This document shows, in pieces, positions 45,000-53,751 of a DNA stretch of 64,000 nt. The notes under the pieces are model-generated. The model worked only from the letters and a program-made list of their open reading frames with translations. It had not been told where the DNA came from and made no database searches. Origin of the DNA: Virgisporangium aliadipatigenens (GTDB taxonomy: Bacteria > Actinomycetota > Actinomycetes > Mycobacteriales > Micromonosporaceae). The DNA lies in contig NZ_BOPF01000034.1 of assembly GCF_016863615.1 (NCBI RefSeq), positions 62,001 to 126,000 on the forward strand, read 5' to 3'. How positions within the stretch are numbered: position 1 is the first letter of the stretch; each line of letters starts with the position of its first letter. The position numbers and the translations under genes are program-made.

Positions 45000-46418
45000 A
45001 TGAATTCCGCTGATGTCATCGTTGTCGGCGCCGGCCCCACCGGCCTCGCCCTCGCCTGCGAACTCGCCCTGGCCGGCGTGCGGGTGCGCCTCCTCGAACG
45101 CCGCGCCGAAGAATCCAACATCACCCGGGCGTTCGCCGTGCACGCCCGCACCCTCGAACTGCTCGACGCCCGCGGCCTCGCCGACGAGGTGCTGCTGCGC
45201 GGCGTGCGGATCGACGGCGTCGCCCCCGTCCCCGGGGCCTACCTGGACCTCGGCATCCTGGACACCCGCTACCCGATGCTGTGCATCGCGCCGCAGAGCG
45301 CCACCGAGAAGGCGTTGCAGGCGCGGGCGTCGCGGCTCGGGGTCGCGATCGTGCGGGGCGCCGTCGTCACCGCGCTCGAGCAGGACCCCTCCGGCGTGAC
45401 CCTGTCCCTCGCGGACGGTTCGCGGGAACGGGCGGACTACGTCGTCGGCTGCGACGGCGCGCACAGCACGGTGCGCACGCTGATCGGGGTGCCGTTCGCC
45501 GGCAAGGAGTACGAGACGCACATCCTGCTGGCCGACGTGCGGCTGGCCGAGCCGCCGGCCGAGGCGATGTTCGCGCGCACCAACACCGAGGGCGCGGTCA
45601 TCTCGGTGCCGTTCGGGGACGGCTGGTTCCGCGTCATCGCCTGGGACCGCAGCCGCGAACGGGCACCGCTGTCCGAGCCGGTCACCCGCGACGAGATGGT
45701 CGACGCGTTCCGGCGCATCGCCGGCGGCGACCTCGGCATGGGCGAGCCGCGCTGGAGCACCCGCTTCCTCAGCGAACGCCGGCAGGCCGCGAAGTACCGC
45801 GTCGGACGGGTGTTCCTCGCCGGCGACGCCGCCCACGTGCACTCGCCGCTCGGCGGCCAGGGCATGAACACCGGCATCCAGGACGCGATGAACCTCGGCT
45901 GGAAGCTCGCCGCCGCCGTGCGCGGGACGGCCGCCGCGGAGCTGCTCGACACCTACGAGTCCGAACGCCACCCGGTCGGCGAGAAGGTGCTGGCGCTCAC
46001 GGACACGTTCAACCGGCTGGTGCTGGGGCGCTCGAAGCTGCGCAACGTGGCGCAGGCGGTGGTGATCCGGACCGTGCTGCGCTTCCACCGCACCCGGCTC
46101 CTCATGGCCGAACGCCTCAGCGGCATCGGCATCGCATACCCGTCGAACGGGCACTCGTGGGTCGGCCGGCGCATGCCCGACGTGGACTGCGACGGCGGCC
46201 GCCTCTACGAACTGATGCGGGACGGCCGGTTCGTGCTGCTCTCTCGCGACACCCCGGCGGAACTCCCGTCGACTGTCCACTGTGTACGGTCGCTCGCCGC
46301 CGGGCTGCCGGATTACGTGCTGGTGCGCCCCGACGGCTACGTGGCCTGGGCCGGCTCCGTGCTCGATCCGGCGGCGATCGCCCGTTGGTGCGGTCCGGTG
46401 CCGGCGGTGCGCTCATGA
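45000..46418 (+). CDS. FAD-dependent aromatic hydroxylase-type monooxygenase
   Basis: The 472-residue protein has the PHBH-class motifs: DVIVVGAGPTGLALACELA for FAD binding, DYVVGCDGAHSTVR (DG motif), and FLAGDAAHVHSPLGGQGMNTGIQDAMNLGWKLA (GD motif). A C-terminal thioredoxin-like remnant (LVRPDGYVAWAG) fits the PheA/TetX-like long branch. It hydroxylates an aromatic or polyketide substrate; which one is unknown. It heads a three-gene operon with 4-nt overlaps and is divergent from the LuxR regulator. Confidence 0.92.
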   Translation: MNSADVIVVGAGPTGLALACELALAGVRVRLLERRAEESNITRAFAVHARTLELLDARGLADEVLLRGVRIDGVAPVPGAYLDLGILDTRYPMLCIAPQSATEKALQARASRLGVAIVRGAVVTALEQDPSGVTLSLADGSRERADYVVGCDGAHSTVRTLIGVPFAGKEYETHILLADVRLAEPPAEAMFARTNTEGAVISVPFGDGWFRVIAWDRSRERAPLSEPVTRDEMVDAFRRIAGGDLGMGEPRWSTRFLSERRQAAKYRVGRVFLAGDAAHVHSPLGGQGMNTGIQDAMNLGWKLAAAVRGTAAAELLDTYESERHPVGEKVLALTDTFNRLVLGRSKLRNVAQAVVIRTVLRFHRTRLLMAERLSGIGIAYPSNGHSWVGRRMPDVDCDGGRLYELMRDGRFVLLSRDTPAELPSTVHCVRSLAAGLPDYVLVRPDGYVAWAGSVLDPAAIARWCGPVPAVRS

Positions 46419-46822
46419 GCCCGCGGCTGCTGTTCACCGTCAACGGGCTCTTCCTGGCCGTCATCGGTGGCGTGCAGGTCGTCTTCGAACTGGTCGGGCA
46501 CCGGTTCGGCGTCGGGCCGCTCGGGGACATCTTCGACGGTTCGTACCTGACGATCGGCTGGGTCGAGGCGCACGGGCAGGCGTTCCTCGTGGGGCTGCTG
46601 TTCCTGCTCGTGGCGCGGCACGACCCGCGGGCATACTGGCACCGGTTCGCGCTGGCGCTGCACGTGCTCCTCGGCGGCGCGAACGTCTACTTCTGGGACA
46701 GCTTCGTCCACTATGGACTGGTGCCGATGGGCATCGCGGCGACCGCCGCGCACGCGGCGCTGGTGGTGGCGCACGCGTGGTGCCTTCGCCGTTTCGCACG
46801 GGCGGTTACGCTGCCGCGATGA
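46415..46822 (+). CDS. Small four-helix membrane protein
   Basis: The 135-residue product has about four membrane helices (LLFTVNGLFLAVIGGVQVVFEL, AFLVGLLFLLVARH, ALALHVLLGGANVYFW, GIAATAAHAALVVAHAW). Function is not recognised. ATG overlaps both at the start (with the monooxygenase stop) and at the end (with the next gene) show it is translated as part of the operon. Confidence 0.8.
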   Translation: MSPRLLFTVNGLFLAVIGGVQVVFELVGHRFGVGPLGDIFDGSYLTIGWVEAHGQAFLVGLLFLLVARHDPRAYWHRFALALHVLLGGANVYFWDSFVHYGLVPMGIAATAAHAALVVAHAWCLRRFARAVTLPR

Positions 46823-47763
46823 CCGACGAACGGCGTGCCGCGCTCGCGGAGATGACCGGACGGTTCCCCGCCGTGGCCGAACGCTTCCGGCGCGTCTACG
46901 GGCTGCGGCTACCCCGCCACACGGCCGTGGCCGCGGCGTTCTTCGCCTCGGCCACCCCGGCGGAGTCCGCGGCCCTCGACCGGATGGGCCTGCGGCCGGC
47001 CGGCGTGCTGGATCACTTCGGCGCCGACGGGCCGCGCCTGGTGGCCCGCGACGGACTCGACGAACGGCTGCACTGGCGCTACCGGCGGGACCCGGCCGAG
47101 TTCGTGACCGTCATGAGCGGTGGCAGCGACGGGCTGCACTTCGGACTCTGGTACGACGATCCGGCCCACCTGCCGTCGCTCATCGCGTTCAACTACGCGC
47201 GGGACTCCGCCGAGACCGGAACCGACCGCTGCAGCACGATCCTGGAGCAGGTCGGCATCCACCTCGCGCACGTCGACCGCGACCTGCGCGGCTACGGCGA
47301 GGACACCGCCGTGCTGGAACCGCTGCGCGACGCACTCCACTGGTTCCACGAGATCGACCGGGCATCGCTCAAGGAGGACGGCCCCCGGCGGCTGACGCGG
47401 CTGAAACGCCCCAAGGGCGGTATCTCGGTCGGACCGGTCCTCCTGCCGGGCATCGGCGACCCGCGCCTGACACCGGCCGCCACGCGCCACCGCCTGGCGG
47501 ACTACCGCGACCCGGCGGCCGCCCGGCGCCACATCGACCTGGCCCGCGCCGAACTCGCCGAGGGACGCCCGGCCTTCGCGCTTACGGTCGGCGGCGAGCT
47601 GCACTGGTGCGACGTCGACGCGTTCCGCCACGAGGCCCTGGAACTCCTCACCGGCGCGTATCGGGCACTCGGCCGCGACGCGCTCGCCTCGATCGTGGAG
47701 GTCCACTACGCCAACCGCGACCTCCGCTCGGTGAACGTCCTGGTCGTGGGCGACGATCGCTGA
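46819..47763 (+). CDS. DUF2228-like (ADP-ribosylation family) protein
   Basis: The 314-residue protein opens with AEMTGRFPAVAERFRRVYGLRLPRHTAVAAAF and has EFVTVMSGGSDGLHFGLWYDDPAHLPSLIAFNYARDS. I associate this pattern from memory with actinobacterial proteins grouped with DUF2228, the family of human HPF1, which completes the PARP active site. No ADP-ribosyltransferase gene is adjacent, so the role is open. It is the last gene of the monooxygenase operon; its stop begins a long hairpin. Confidence 0.65.
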   Translation: MTDERRAALAEMTGRFPAVAERFRRVYGLRLPRHTAVAAAFFASATPAESAALDRMGLRPAGVLDHFGADGPRLVARDGLDERLHWRYRRDPAEFVTVMSGGSDGLHFGLWYDDPAHLPSLIAFNYARDSAETGTDRCSTILEQVGIHLAHVDRDLRGYGEDTAVLEPLRDALHWFHEIDRASLKEDGPRRLTRLKRPKGGISVGPVLLPGIGDPRLTPAATRHRLADYRDPAAARRHIDLARAELAEGRPAFALTVGGELHWCDVDAFRHEALELLTGAYRALGRDALASIVEVHYANRDLRSVNVLVVGDDR

Positions 47764-47825
47764 CCGGATGACACGCCGGGTACCTCATTCCCGGAAAATG
47801 ACGTACCTGCGGTGTCATCCGGTCA
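47761..47825. terminator. Exceptionally long hairpin at the operon end
   Basis: A 29-bp arm (47761-47789) pairs with 47797-47825 with four mismatches across a 7-nt loop. The stop codon of the DUF2228-like gene is the first three bases of the arm. The ends of the arms read TGACCGGATGACAC. It can serve as a terminator but is much longer than the other hairpins here. Confidence 0.75.
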
Positions 47826-47847
47826 TCGACCGGGCTGCGCACCCGGG

Positions 47848-47875
47848 GCGACTGAGTACCTAGCGCGACTGAGTA
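47848..47875. promoter_or_regulatory. Direct repeat GCGACTGAGTA before the SCO7613-type gene
   Basis: GCGACTGAGTA occurs at 47848-47858 and 47865-47875, a 17-bp period. Direct repeats of this kind upstream of a start codon suggest a regulator-binding site, for instance for a SARP or PadR protein. The binding protein is unknown. Confidence 0.45.
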
Positions 47876-47920
47876 TGTGAGCCGATGACCGGCGGTCACC
47901 GCCGGGGCACCCTGACGGTC

Positions 47921-50900
47921 ATGACACACGGCATGACGGGGGAGAACAGCACGGCGTACGCGTGCCCGCGATGCGGCGCGGTCGCGGACATCGTGCGGGG
48001 ATGCCGGACCTGTGGGAGCCCGCCGGAGCCGGAGGCGCCCGAGGTGGCGCGGCTGCGCGACGAGATCGACGGGCTGTCCGCCGAGGCGCAGACCGCGTGG
48101 CTGCGGCACCACGCGCTGCTCGGGCAGCTCGGGGCGGCGAGGGGGCGCTTCGAGTCGCTGCTCGGCATGATCCGGCAGCGATCCCTCGCGTCGGCGGCCG
48201 GCCCCGTGCCCGTGCCGCCGCCCGGCTTCGCCCCACCGTCGTCGGGTGCCCCGGCTGCCACCGCCCCGGCCCCTGGTCCGTACGGCGGCCCCGTCCCGAG
48301 CGGCCCGAGCGGCCCCGCTGTCCCGGGTGGGCCTGGCGTGGGTGGTGTGGGCGTCGGCGGTGGGTGGCCGGCGCACCACAGCCGGGGACCCGCGCCGGAG
48401 GCGTCGCCGCTGACCGTGCAGACGCTGCTGTTCGTGCTCGGCGGCCTGCTGTTGGGCGCTGCCGCGATCGTGTTCACGGCGGTGGCGTGGGCGAACTTCG
48501 GCGCTGGCGGGCGGGCGGCCATCCTGACGGCGTTCACCGTTCTGGCGCTGGCCGTCGGTCCGATCGCCCGACAGCGTGGGCTCGCCGGGACGGGTGAGAC
48601 GTTCGCGGCGCTGGGGCTGCTGCTCGTGCTCCTCGACGGGTGCGCCGCACGGCTGCTCGACGTGGCGGCCGTCGACGCGATCCCGCTGGCCAGGTACATC
48701 GGCGGGGTGTGCGGCGCGACAGCGCTCATCGCGGCCGGCTACGCCGCGGCGACCGGGCTCGTCGGGCCGCGCTTCGTGGCGCTGCTGATCGCGCAGCCGG
48801 TCCTGCCGCTGCTCGTGGCCGAACAGCGGCCGAGCCCCGCCGGATGGGTCGCCGCGTTCGCGATCGTCGCCGGCCTCGACGCGACGGCCGCGACGGTCGG
48901 CTCCCGTTGGGCTGACGTGTCCGGCGCGGTGCGCGGGTTCCGGGTCACCGGTTGGCTCCTCTTCGTGCCGAACGCCGCCCTTGCCGGCATCCTCGCCGTG
49001 CTCGCCTTCGCGGGCGCCGGCCGGAGCGAATGGGTCGGGTCGCCGCTGCTGGCCGCCACGCTACTGGCCGCCGTGCTCGGGTACGCCGGCGCCCGCAGCC
49101 GGAACGCTGCCGTCGCCGCCCTGCTCACCGCTGTCGCGGTGGCCGGCTGGACCGGCGGGGCGGCGCGGGTGATCGCGGTGTCGTGGCCCGGGTACGCAAC
49201 GGTCGGGATCGCGGCGTTGACGCTGTCCGTGGCACTCGCGGTGGCCCTGCCCGCCGCCGTCGCACCGGTGGCGGGTGGTCCGGGCGGGGCCGGTGGCGGC
49301 GGCGGTACGTCGCCGGGTGTGCTCGCGGGCGGTGTCGTGTCGTCGGCTGCGTCGGTGGCCGGTGGTCCCGGGCCGGGTGGGCTCGGGGTGGCGGTGGCGT
49401 GGAGCGGCGGCGTGCTCGGCGCGATCCGGCGGGGCGCCATGGCCGGGGTGCTGTTCGTGGCGGGGTGTGTGGCGCTGGTGCTCGCCAACTCGGCGCTGAC
49501 CGGTGCGGCGTTCACGGCGGCGCTCGGGCTGCCGGCGTGGCGGGACGGGGCCGATCCGGCGCGGCTGTACGACTGGCAGTTGCCGGTGTCGCTGGTGCTG
49601 GTGGCGGGGGCGTTCGCGGTGGCGCTGTGGCGGATCGTGCCGCGCGGCCGTGCCGCCGTGCCGGCGCCGGCCGCCGTGGGGATCGTCGGTGGGGCGCTGG
49701 TGGTGTTCGCGGTGCCGGTGTCGTTCGCGACGGTGTGGTGGACACCGTCCTTTGTGGACGGTCTGGTGGCCGTGCCGTTGGCGCTCGCGGCGGCGCGGGT
49801 CACGTCGCGGCGCGCGGCTCACCTCTGCGGCGCGGGCGCGGGTGTGCTCGTGGCGCACGCGGTGCTGGTCGGGTTGGGGCGTCCGGCGGGGACGGCCGGA
49901 GTGCTGGCCGGTGTGGTGGCGCTCGGGATCGTCGTCGGGTGGTTCGCGCGGGTGCCGGCGGTACGCGCCGTGACCGTCGCCGCGGTGGTGCTCGCGGTGC
50001 CGGCATTGGCCGCCGCCCTGGGCGAACTGCTCGCCGCGCCGGCTGTGCTGCTCGACACCCCCGTGGCCTCGGTGTGCGCGGTCGTCGCCTCGGTGGGTGT
50101 CGCGGGTGGGCTCGCGGTGCCGCGGGTGGCGAGGGAGCCGTGGGCGATGGCGGGCGGGTTCGCGTCCGCGGCCGCCGGAGCGGGTGTGACGGTGGCGGCC
50201 GTCGCGGTGCCCGGGGTGCCGTTCGGGGTGGTGGCCGCCGTCGAACTGCTCTGTGCCGTCGCGCTCGCCCTCGTGCTCGGCCGGCGTGTGCCGGGCGGGA
50301 CCCGTGCGCTCGGTGCGGCCGCGCTGCCGGTGGGCGGGGCGCTCGCGGTGGCCGTCGCGCCGACCGTCGGTGCGTTGCTGTTCGGGCCGTACCGCTGGGC
50401 CGGTGAGGTCTGGAGCGGGGCCGTGGTCGGGGTCGGGCTCGCGCCGGGCCGGTCGGGGTACGGCGGCGTCGGTGGTCCCTTCGGGGTCGGGCCGGCCGCG
50501 GTGTCGCTCGCGATTCTCACCGTCGTGGTCGGGCTCGTCGCCCGGGCCTACGCGACCGGGCGGATCGCCGCGTCGGCGGGCTGGGCTCCCGTGGCGGCAG
50601 GGGCCCCGGAGGCGTTGTCCGGGCCGCATCCCGCGCCGGGCGGGACGGTGCCGGCGGACGGAGCGGCACCCATGCCCGCCGGCGTCGCCCACGAGCACCG
50701 TCCACTGTGGACCGTGTTGCGGGCGACCCTGCCGTTGGCCACGTTGACCGCGCTCGCCGCGTGTGCCGCGCTCGGCGCGCAGTGGCCGGCCGTCCCGATC
50801 GTCAGCCTGGCCGGCGGCCTCGCGGCCGTTGTGCTCGCCGCGTTCGGCCCGCGTCCGGAGCGGTTCGCCGTCGGTGGTGTGCTCGCGTGGGGTTCGGTCG

Positions 50901-51817
50901 CGGCGGGGTTGGCGGGGTCGCTCGCCACGCGCCCGATGACGCTCTCCGCGCTCGGCGCGATCGTCGCCGTGGGCGGGATCTGCGGTGCGGTCGGGCGTTC
51001 GGTGCCGGTTCGCGTGACGGGGTGGCTCGTGGCGGGCGCGAGCGGGGTCGCCCTGGGGCTGGCCGCCGGCCGGGCCGCCGACCTGCCGCTGCATCTGGTC
51101 GCCTACTGCGTGCTGGGCGCGGCGGCGGTGCTGCTGGCCGGTTCGGCTGTGGTGCGGCGCCGTCCTGAGTGGACGGTCCTCGAGGCCGCGGGGCATGCGG
51201 GCGCCGCGGTGGCGTTCCTGCTCGCGGGCGGGCGGCTCGGGCACGCCGCGGGCGTGTGCGGGCTGTGGGGGATCGCCGTCGGGCTGCGGGCACTGCGCGC
51301 TGCGGGGGACGGTCGCCGTTCCCGCGTGGTCGCCGCCACTCTGGTCGAACTTCTCGCGTACTGGTACCTGCTCGCCGCCAACGATGTGGCGCTGGTGGAG
51401 GCGTACACGGTGCCGAGCGCCGCGGCGGCGGTGTTCGCGGGGTGGACGGTCGCGAAGCGGCGGCCGGGCCTGTCGAGCTGGTCCGCGTACGGGGCCGCGC
51501 TGTTGGCCGGGTTCGGGCCGAGTGTCGCAAGTGGACTGGCGCAGGAGGGCGACCCGGTGCGCCGCCTCGCGCTGGGCGTCGCGGCGGTAGCCGTGGTGCT
51601 CGTGGGCGCGAAGTGGCGGCTGCGCGCGCCGTTCGTGGTGGGTGGTGCCGTGCTCGTGCTGGTGGCGTTCCATGAAATGGTCCTGATCTGGGATCTTGTG
51701 CCGCGATGGGCGCCGCTCGCGATCGGCGGTCTGGCACTGGTCGCCGTGGCGACGACCTACGAGCGGCGCCGGCGCGATCTCGACCGCCTGCGCGGCGCGG
51801 TCGCGCGAATGCGCTGA
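47921..51817 (+). CDS. Giant multipass membrane protein, SCO7613 C-terminal type
   Basis: The product is about 1,298 residues from ATG 47921; starts at 47885 and 47933 are also possible. An N-terminal zinc ribbon (CPRCG...CRTCG) and a short coiled coil (RLRDEIDGLSAEAQTAWLRHHALLGQLGAAR) precede a Pro/Gly-rich linker and more than thirty hydrophobic helices separated by Gly/Pro-rich loops. It resembles the actinobacterial family annotated as SCO7613 C-terminal domain membrane proteins, of unknown function. A palindrome (CCGGCGGTCACCGCCGG) just after 47885 argues for the later start. Confidence 0.8.
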   Translation: MTHGMTGENSTAYACPRCGAVADIVRGCRTCGSPPEPEAPEVARLRDEIDGLSAEAQTAWLRHHALLGQLGAARGRFESLLGMIRQRSLASAAGPVPVPPPGFAPPSSGAPAATAPAPGPYGGPVPSGPSGPAVPGGPGVGGVGVGGGWPAHHSRGPAPEASPLTVQTLLFVLGGLLLGAAAIVFTAVAWANFGAGGRAAILTAFTVLALAVGPIARQRGLAGTGETFAALGLLLVLLDGCAARLLDVAAVDAIPLARYIGGVCGATALIAAGYAAATGLVGPRFVALLIAQPVLPLLVAEQRPSPAGWVAAFAIVAGLDATAATVGSRWADVSGAVRGFRVTGWLLFVPNAALAGILAVLAFAGAGRSEWVGSPLLAATLLAAVLGYAGARSRNAAVAALLTAVAVAGWTGGAARVIAVSWPGYATVGIAALTLSVALAVALPAAVAPVAGGPGGAGGGGGTSPGVLAGGVVSSAASVAGGPGPGGLGVAVAWSGGVLGAIRRGAMAGVLFVAGCVALVLANSALTGAAFTAALGLPAWRDGADPARLYDWQLPVSLVLVAGAFAVALWRIVPRGRAAVPAPAAVGIVGGALVVFAVPVSFATVWWTPSFVDGLVAVPLALAAARVTSRRAAHLCGAGAGVLVAHAVLVGLGRPAGTAGVLAGVVALGIVVGWFARVPAVRAVTVAAVVLAVPALAAALGELLAAPAVLLDTPVASVCAVVASVGVAGGLAVPRVAREPWAMAGGFASAAAGAGVTVAAVAVPGVPFGVVAAVELLCAVALALVLGRRVPGGTRALGAAALPVGGALAVAVAPTVGALLFGPYRWAGEVWSGAVVGVGLAPGRSGYGGVGGPFGVGPAAVSLAILTVVVGLVARAYATGRIAASAGWAPVAAGAPEALSGPHPAPGGTVPADGAAPMPAGVAHEHRPLWTVLRATLPLATLTALAACAALGAQWPAVPIVSLAGGLAAVVLAAFGPRPERFAVGGVLAWGSVAAGLAGSLATRPMTLSALGAIVAVGGICGAVGRSVPVRVTGWLVAGASGVALGLAAGRAADLPLHLVAYCVLGAAAVLLAGSAVVRRRPEWTVLEAAGHAGAAVAFLLAGGRLGHAAGVCGLWGIAVGLRALRAAGDGRRSRVVAATLVELLAYWYLLAANDVALVEAYTVPSAAAAVFAGWTVAKRRPGLSSWSAYGAALLAGFGPSVASGLAQEGDPVRRLALGVAAVAVVLVGAKWRLRAPFVVGGAVLVLVAFHEMVLIWDLVPRWAPLAIGGLALVAVATTYERRRRDLDRLRGAVARMR

Positions 51818-51820
51818 TTC

Positions 51821-52963
51821 CTAGGGGAGGCGCCACTTCTGGTTGGCGCCGGTGTGGCAGTCGTACAGCACCAGCGGCGTGCGGTCGGCCGGGTTGGCGC
51901 CGGAGACGTCGAGGCAACGGCCGGACTGCGGGTTCTGCAACTGCAGTGCGGCCGTGGCTCTCCACTGTTGTGCGCCGCTGGTATTGCACGTGTACAACTG
52001 CACCCTCGTGTAGTTCGCGGTGCCGGCGTCGGCGACGTCGAGGCACTTGCCGAGCGCGCGGATCGTGCCGTCGGTGCCGATCGTCCAGCGCTGCGCGGCG
52101 CTGGTGTTGCAGGTGTACAGCTGCACGACGGTCCGGTCGGCGGGGTTGGCGCCGTCGACGTCCATGCACTTGTCGGCGAGACCGACGACCGGGCCGACGC
52201 GCGGGGTCGGTTCGGTGCTGCCCGGCGCGTGGAACGTGATCGTGAAGCCGGAACAGTTGGCGCACTGGCGCATCACCTGGTTGCCGGGCTCCTGGTCGTG
52301 CCGGGACCACGAGTAGGCGTAGGGGCACTGGGCCTTGAGCGCCTCGCTGTACGGGGTCTGCGCGTCGCGGTTCGGGTTGGTGCAGAGCATCCGCGCGCCG
52401 GTGCTCGGGTGGTACGTGACGTTGCCGGCCGGGCAGTACGGCAGCAGGTCCTTGGCGCAGCCCATGACCTGACAGGATCCGCCGCCCGGCGGGGGAGCCG
52501 GCGCGTTGTCGGGACTGATCGTGATCGGCAGCGAGAACGCGTTCACGTAGCTGACGTTGTACCAGGGGGCGAGGCCGTCGCCGGGGTCGAAGTTGAACTC
52601 CGCGAGGCTGCTCGGCTGTTCGCCGGTGGTGCAGCGGTCGGCGTACACGCCGCAGTCGCCCACGAGACAGTGGAACGTGCTGCCGGACGCGCCCGTGCAG
52701 CCCTGCCGGGCGAAGAACTTTCCGCGCCAGTGCCCCGGGGCGACGTTCTCCGGGATGGTGATCGTGGCGGACTGACCGGGGGCGAGGGTCGGCAAACCGG
52801 TGAGCGACGCGGACCCGTCCGCGTTGACGGTGCTGCCGATCCAGATCGTCTGGTTGGAACTGTTGACGAACCGGACGGTGTGCGGGACGGCCGCGGCGGC
52901 GGGTGGCGGCGCGAGCACGAGGCTGGCCCACAGGAACAGCCCCAGGGCGACGAGTTTGGACAC
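51821..52963 (-). CDS. Secreted thaumatin-like protein with ricin-B (CBM13) lectin domain
   Basis: A GTG at 52963 with GGGGAGG before it gives 380 residues. A signal peptide (KLVALGLFLWASLVLAPPPAAAA) is followed by a cysteine-rich thaumatin-like domain (about 26-240; TVRFVNSSNQTIWIGSTVN, CRGKFFARQGCTG-like, LVGDCG, LAEFNFDPGDGLAPWYNVSYV). A ricin-B trefoil ends the protein, with QxW motifs AQRW, AQQW and NQKW. Thaumatin-like proteins often bind or cut beta-glucans, so an anti-fungal or fungal-wall-binding role is possible. Confidence 0.9.
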   Translation of the reverse strand: MSKLVALGLFLWASLVLAPPPAAAAVPHTVRFVNSSNQTIWIGSTVNADGSASLTGLPTLAPGQSATITIPENVAPGHWRGKFFARQGCTGASGSTFHCLVGDCGVYADRCTTGEQPSSLAEFNFDPGDGLAPWYNVSYVNAFSLPITISPDNAPAPPPGGGSCQVMGCAKDLLPYCPAGNVTYHPSTGARMLCTNPNRDAQTPYSEALKAQCPYAYSWSRHDQEPGNQVMRQCANCSGFTITFHAPGSTEPTPRVGPVVGLADKCMDVDGANPADRTVVQLYTCNTSAAQRWTIGTDGTIRALGKCLDVADAGTANYTRVQLYTCNTSGAQQWRATAALQLQNPQSGRCLDVSGANPADRTPLVLYDCHTGANQKWRLP

Positions 52964-53168
52964 GGATGACCTCCCCAGAAAGGCGTGAGCGGGGAGGCTC
53001 GCTCGTGCGCACACCGTAACAGGCATCGATGTGCGCTGATACGACGTTTCGTTCCCCGGGAAATCCCTGGGTTCGGCCGTCCGCGGAGACCGGGGATTTC
53101 ACCGGCGTCAAGCCGCCCCTCGATCCATACCGTCGATGGCACGCAGACAACTTGGAGGAGGGTGCGTC
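52964..53168. other. Leader region of the phage-tail operon
   Basis: No gene is seen. The region separates the reverse-strand thaumatin-like gene from the forward tail operon and should hold its promoter. CATACC near 53126 is a possible -10. GAAATCCC at 53060-53067 is inverted at 53093-53100. A strong ribosome site (GGAGGAGG) lies before the ATG at 53169. Confidence 0.4.
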
Positions 53169-53336
53169 ATGCCGGAGATCCGCCTCACCTACTGGTGGAA
53201 CGGGCACGTCCCGGGTGACGTCGTCGACGTGGACGAGACCACCGCCCGCACGCTCTCGGTGATCTCCGTGCCGGCGTCCGAGTCCGAGCCGGAGCCCCCG
53301 AAGGACAAGAAGAGCGCGAAGAAGTCCGATGACTGA
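53169..53336 (+). CDS. Small protein at the head of the tail operon
   Basis: The 55-residue product starts MPEIRLTYWWNGHVPGDVVDV and ends in a lysine-rich tail (KDKKSAKKSDD). In siphovirus maps, a small gene just before the tail terminator is often a head-tail joining or adaptor protein; here there is no head. The longer frame upstream lacks a ribosome site. It overlaps the next gene by 8 nt. Confidence 0.7.
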   Translation: MPEIRLTYWWNGHVPGDVVDVDETTARTLSVISVPASESEPEPPKDKKSAKKSDD

Positions 53337-53736
53337 GCCGCTCGTCACGTTCCCGGACGTCGAACGGCTGGTCGTGGACAACCTGAAGAACCGTCCCGAA
53401 CTCGCCGGCGTCGTCGTGGACAACCGCCCGCCGGCCGGCTTCGACGGCACCCAGAAGGTCGTGCTCGTGTCGCGGATGGGCGGTGCCTGGGTCGTCGACG
53501 AACGCCTCGACCACGCACTCGTCGACCTCGAGGTGTACGGCCCCGACAAGCCGGCCGCGCACACCGTGGCCAACGTCGCGCGTTCGCTCACCGTCGGGCT
53601 GCGCGGCATCACCTACGGCGGCGCGGTCGTCGTCGACCTCGTCGAGGAGGACGGGCCGCGCTGGCTGCCCGACTACCTGCACAACGGCGCCAGCCGATAC
53701 CTGTCCACGGTTCGTCTCGTCATCCGACCCTCCTGA
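53329..53736 (+). CDS. Phage tail terminator-like protein
   Basis: The 135-residue product (LVTFPDVERLVVDNLKNRPELAGVVVDNRPP, VVLVSRMGGAWVVDERLDHALVDLEVYGPDKPAAHTVANVARSL, DYLHNGASRYLSTVRLVIRP) matches actinophage proteins that cap the tail tube (lambda gpU-like). Its position directly before the tube protein is the conserved siphovirus order. Confidence 0.82.
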   Translation: MTEPLVTFPDVERLVVDNLKNRPELAGVVVDNRPPAGFDGTQKVVLVSRMGGAWVVDERLDHALVDLEVYGPDKPAAHTVANVARSLTVGLRGITYGGAVVVDLVEEDGPRWLPDYLHNGASRYLSTVRLVIRPS

Positions 53737-53751
53737 GAAAGGTTCAGTGCC

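Noticed and set aside
44929-45001. LuxR start at ATG 45001
   Set aside because: That codon overlaps the divergent monooxygenase start within CATG, and the extra 24 residues are not family-like. GTG 44929 begins the conserved LYGR segment and has a -10 element in leaderless position.
41669-45013. A forward frame of over 1,100 codons opposite the LuxR gene
   Set aside because: The reverse-strand LAL regulator and S26 peptidase have clear domains and motifs; the forward frame has none.
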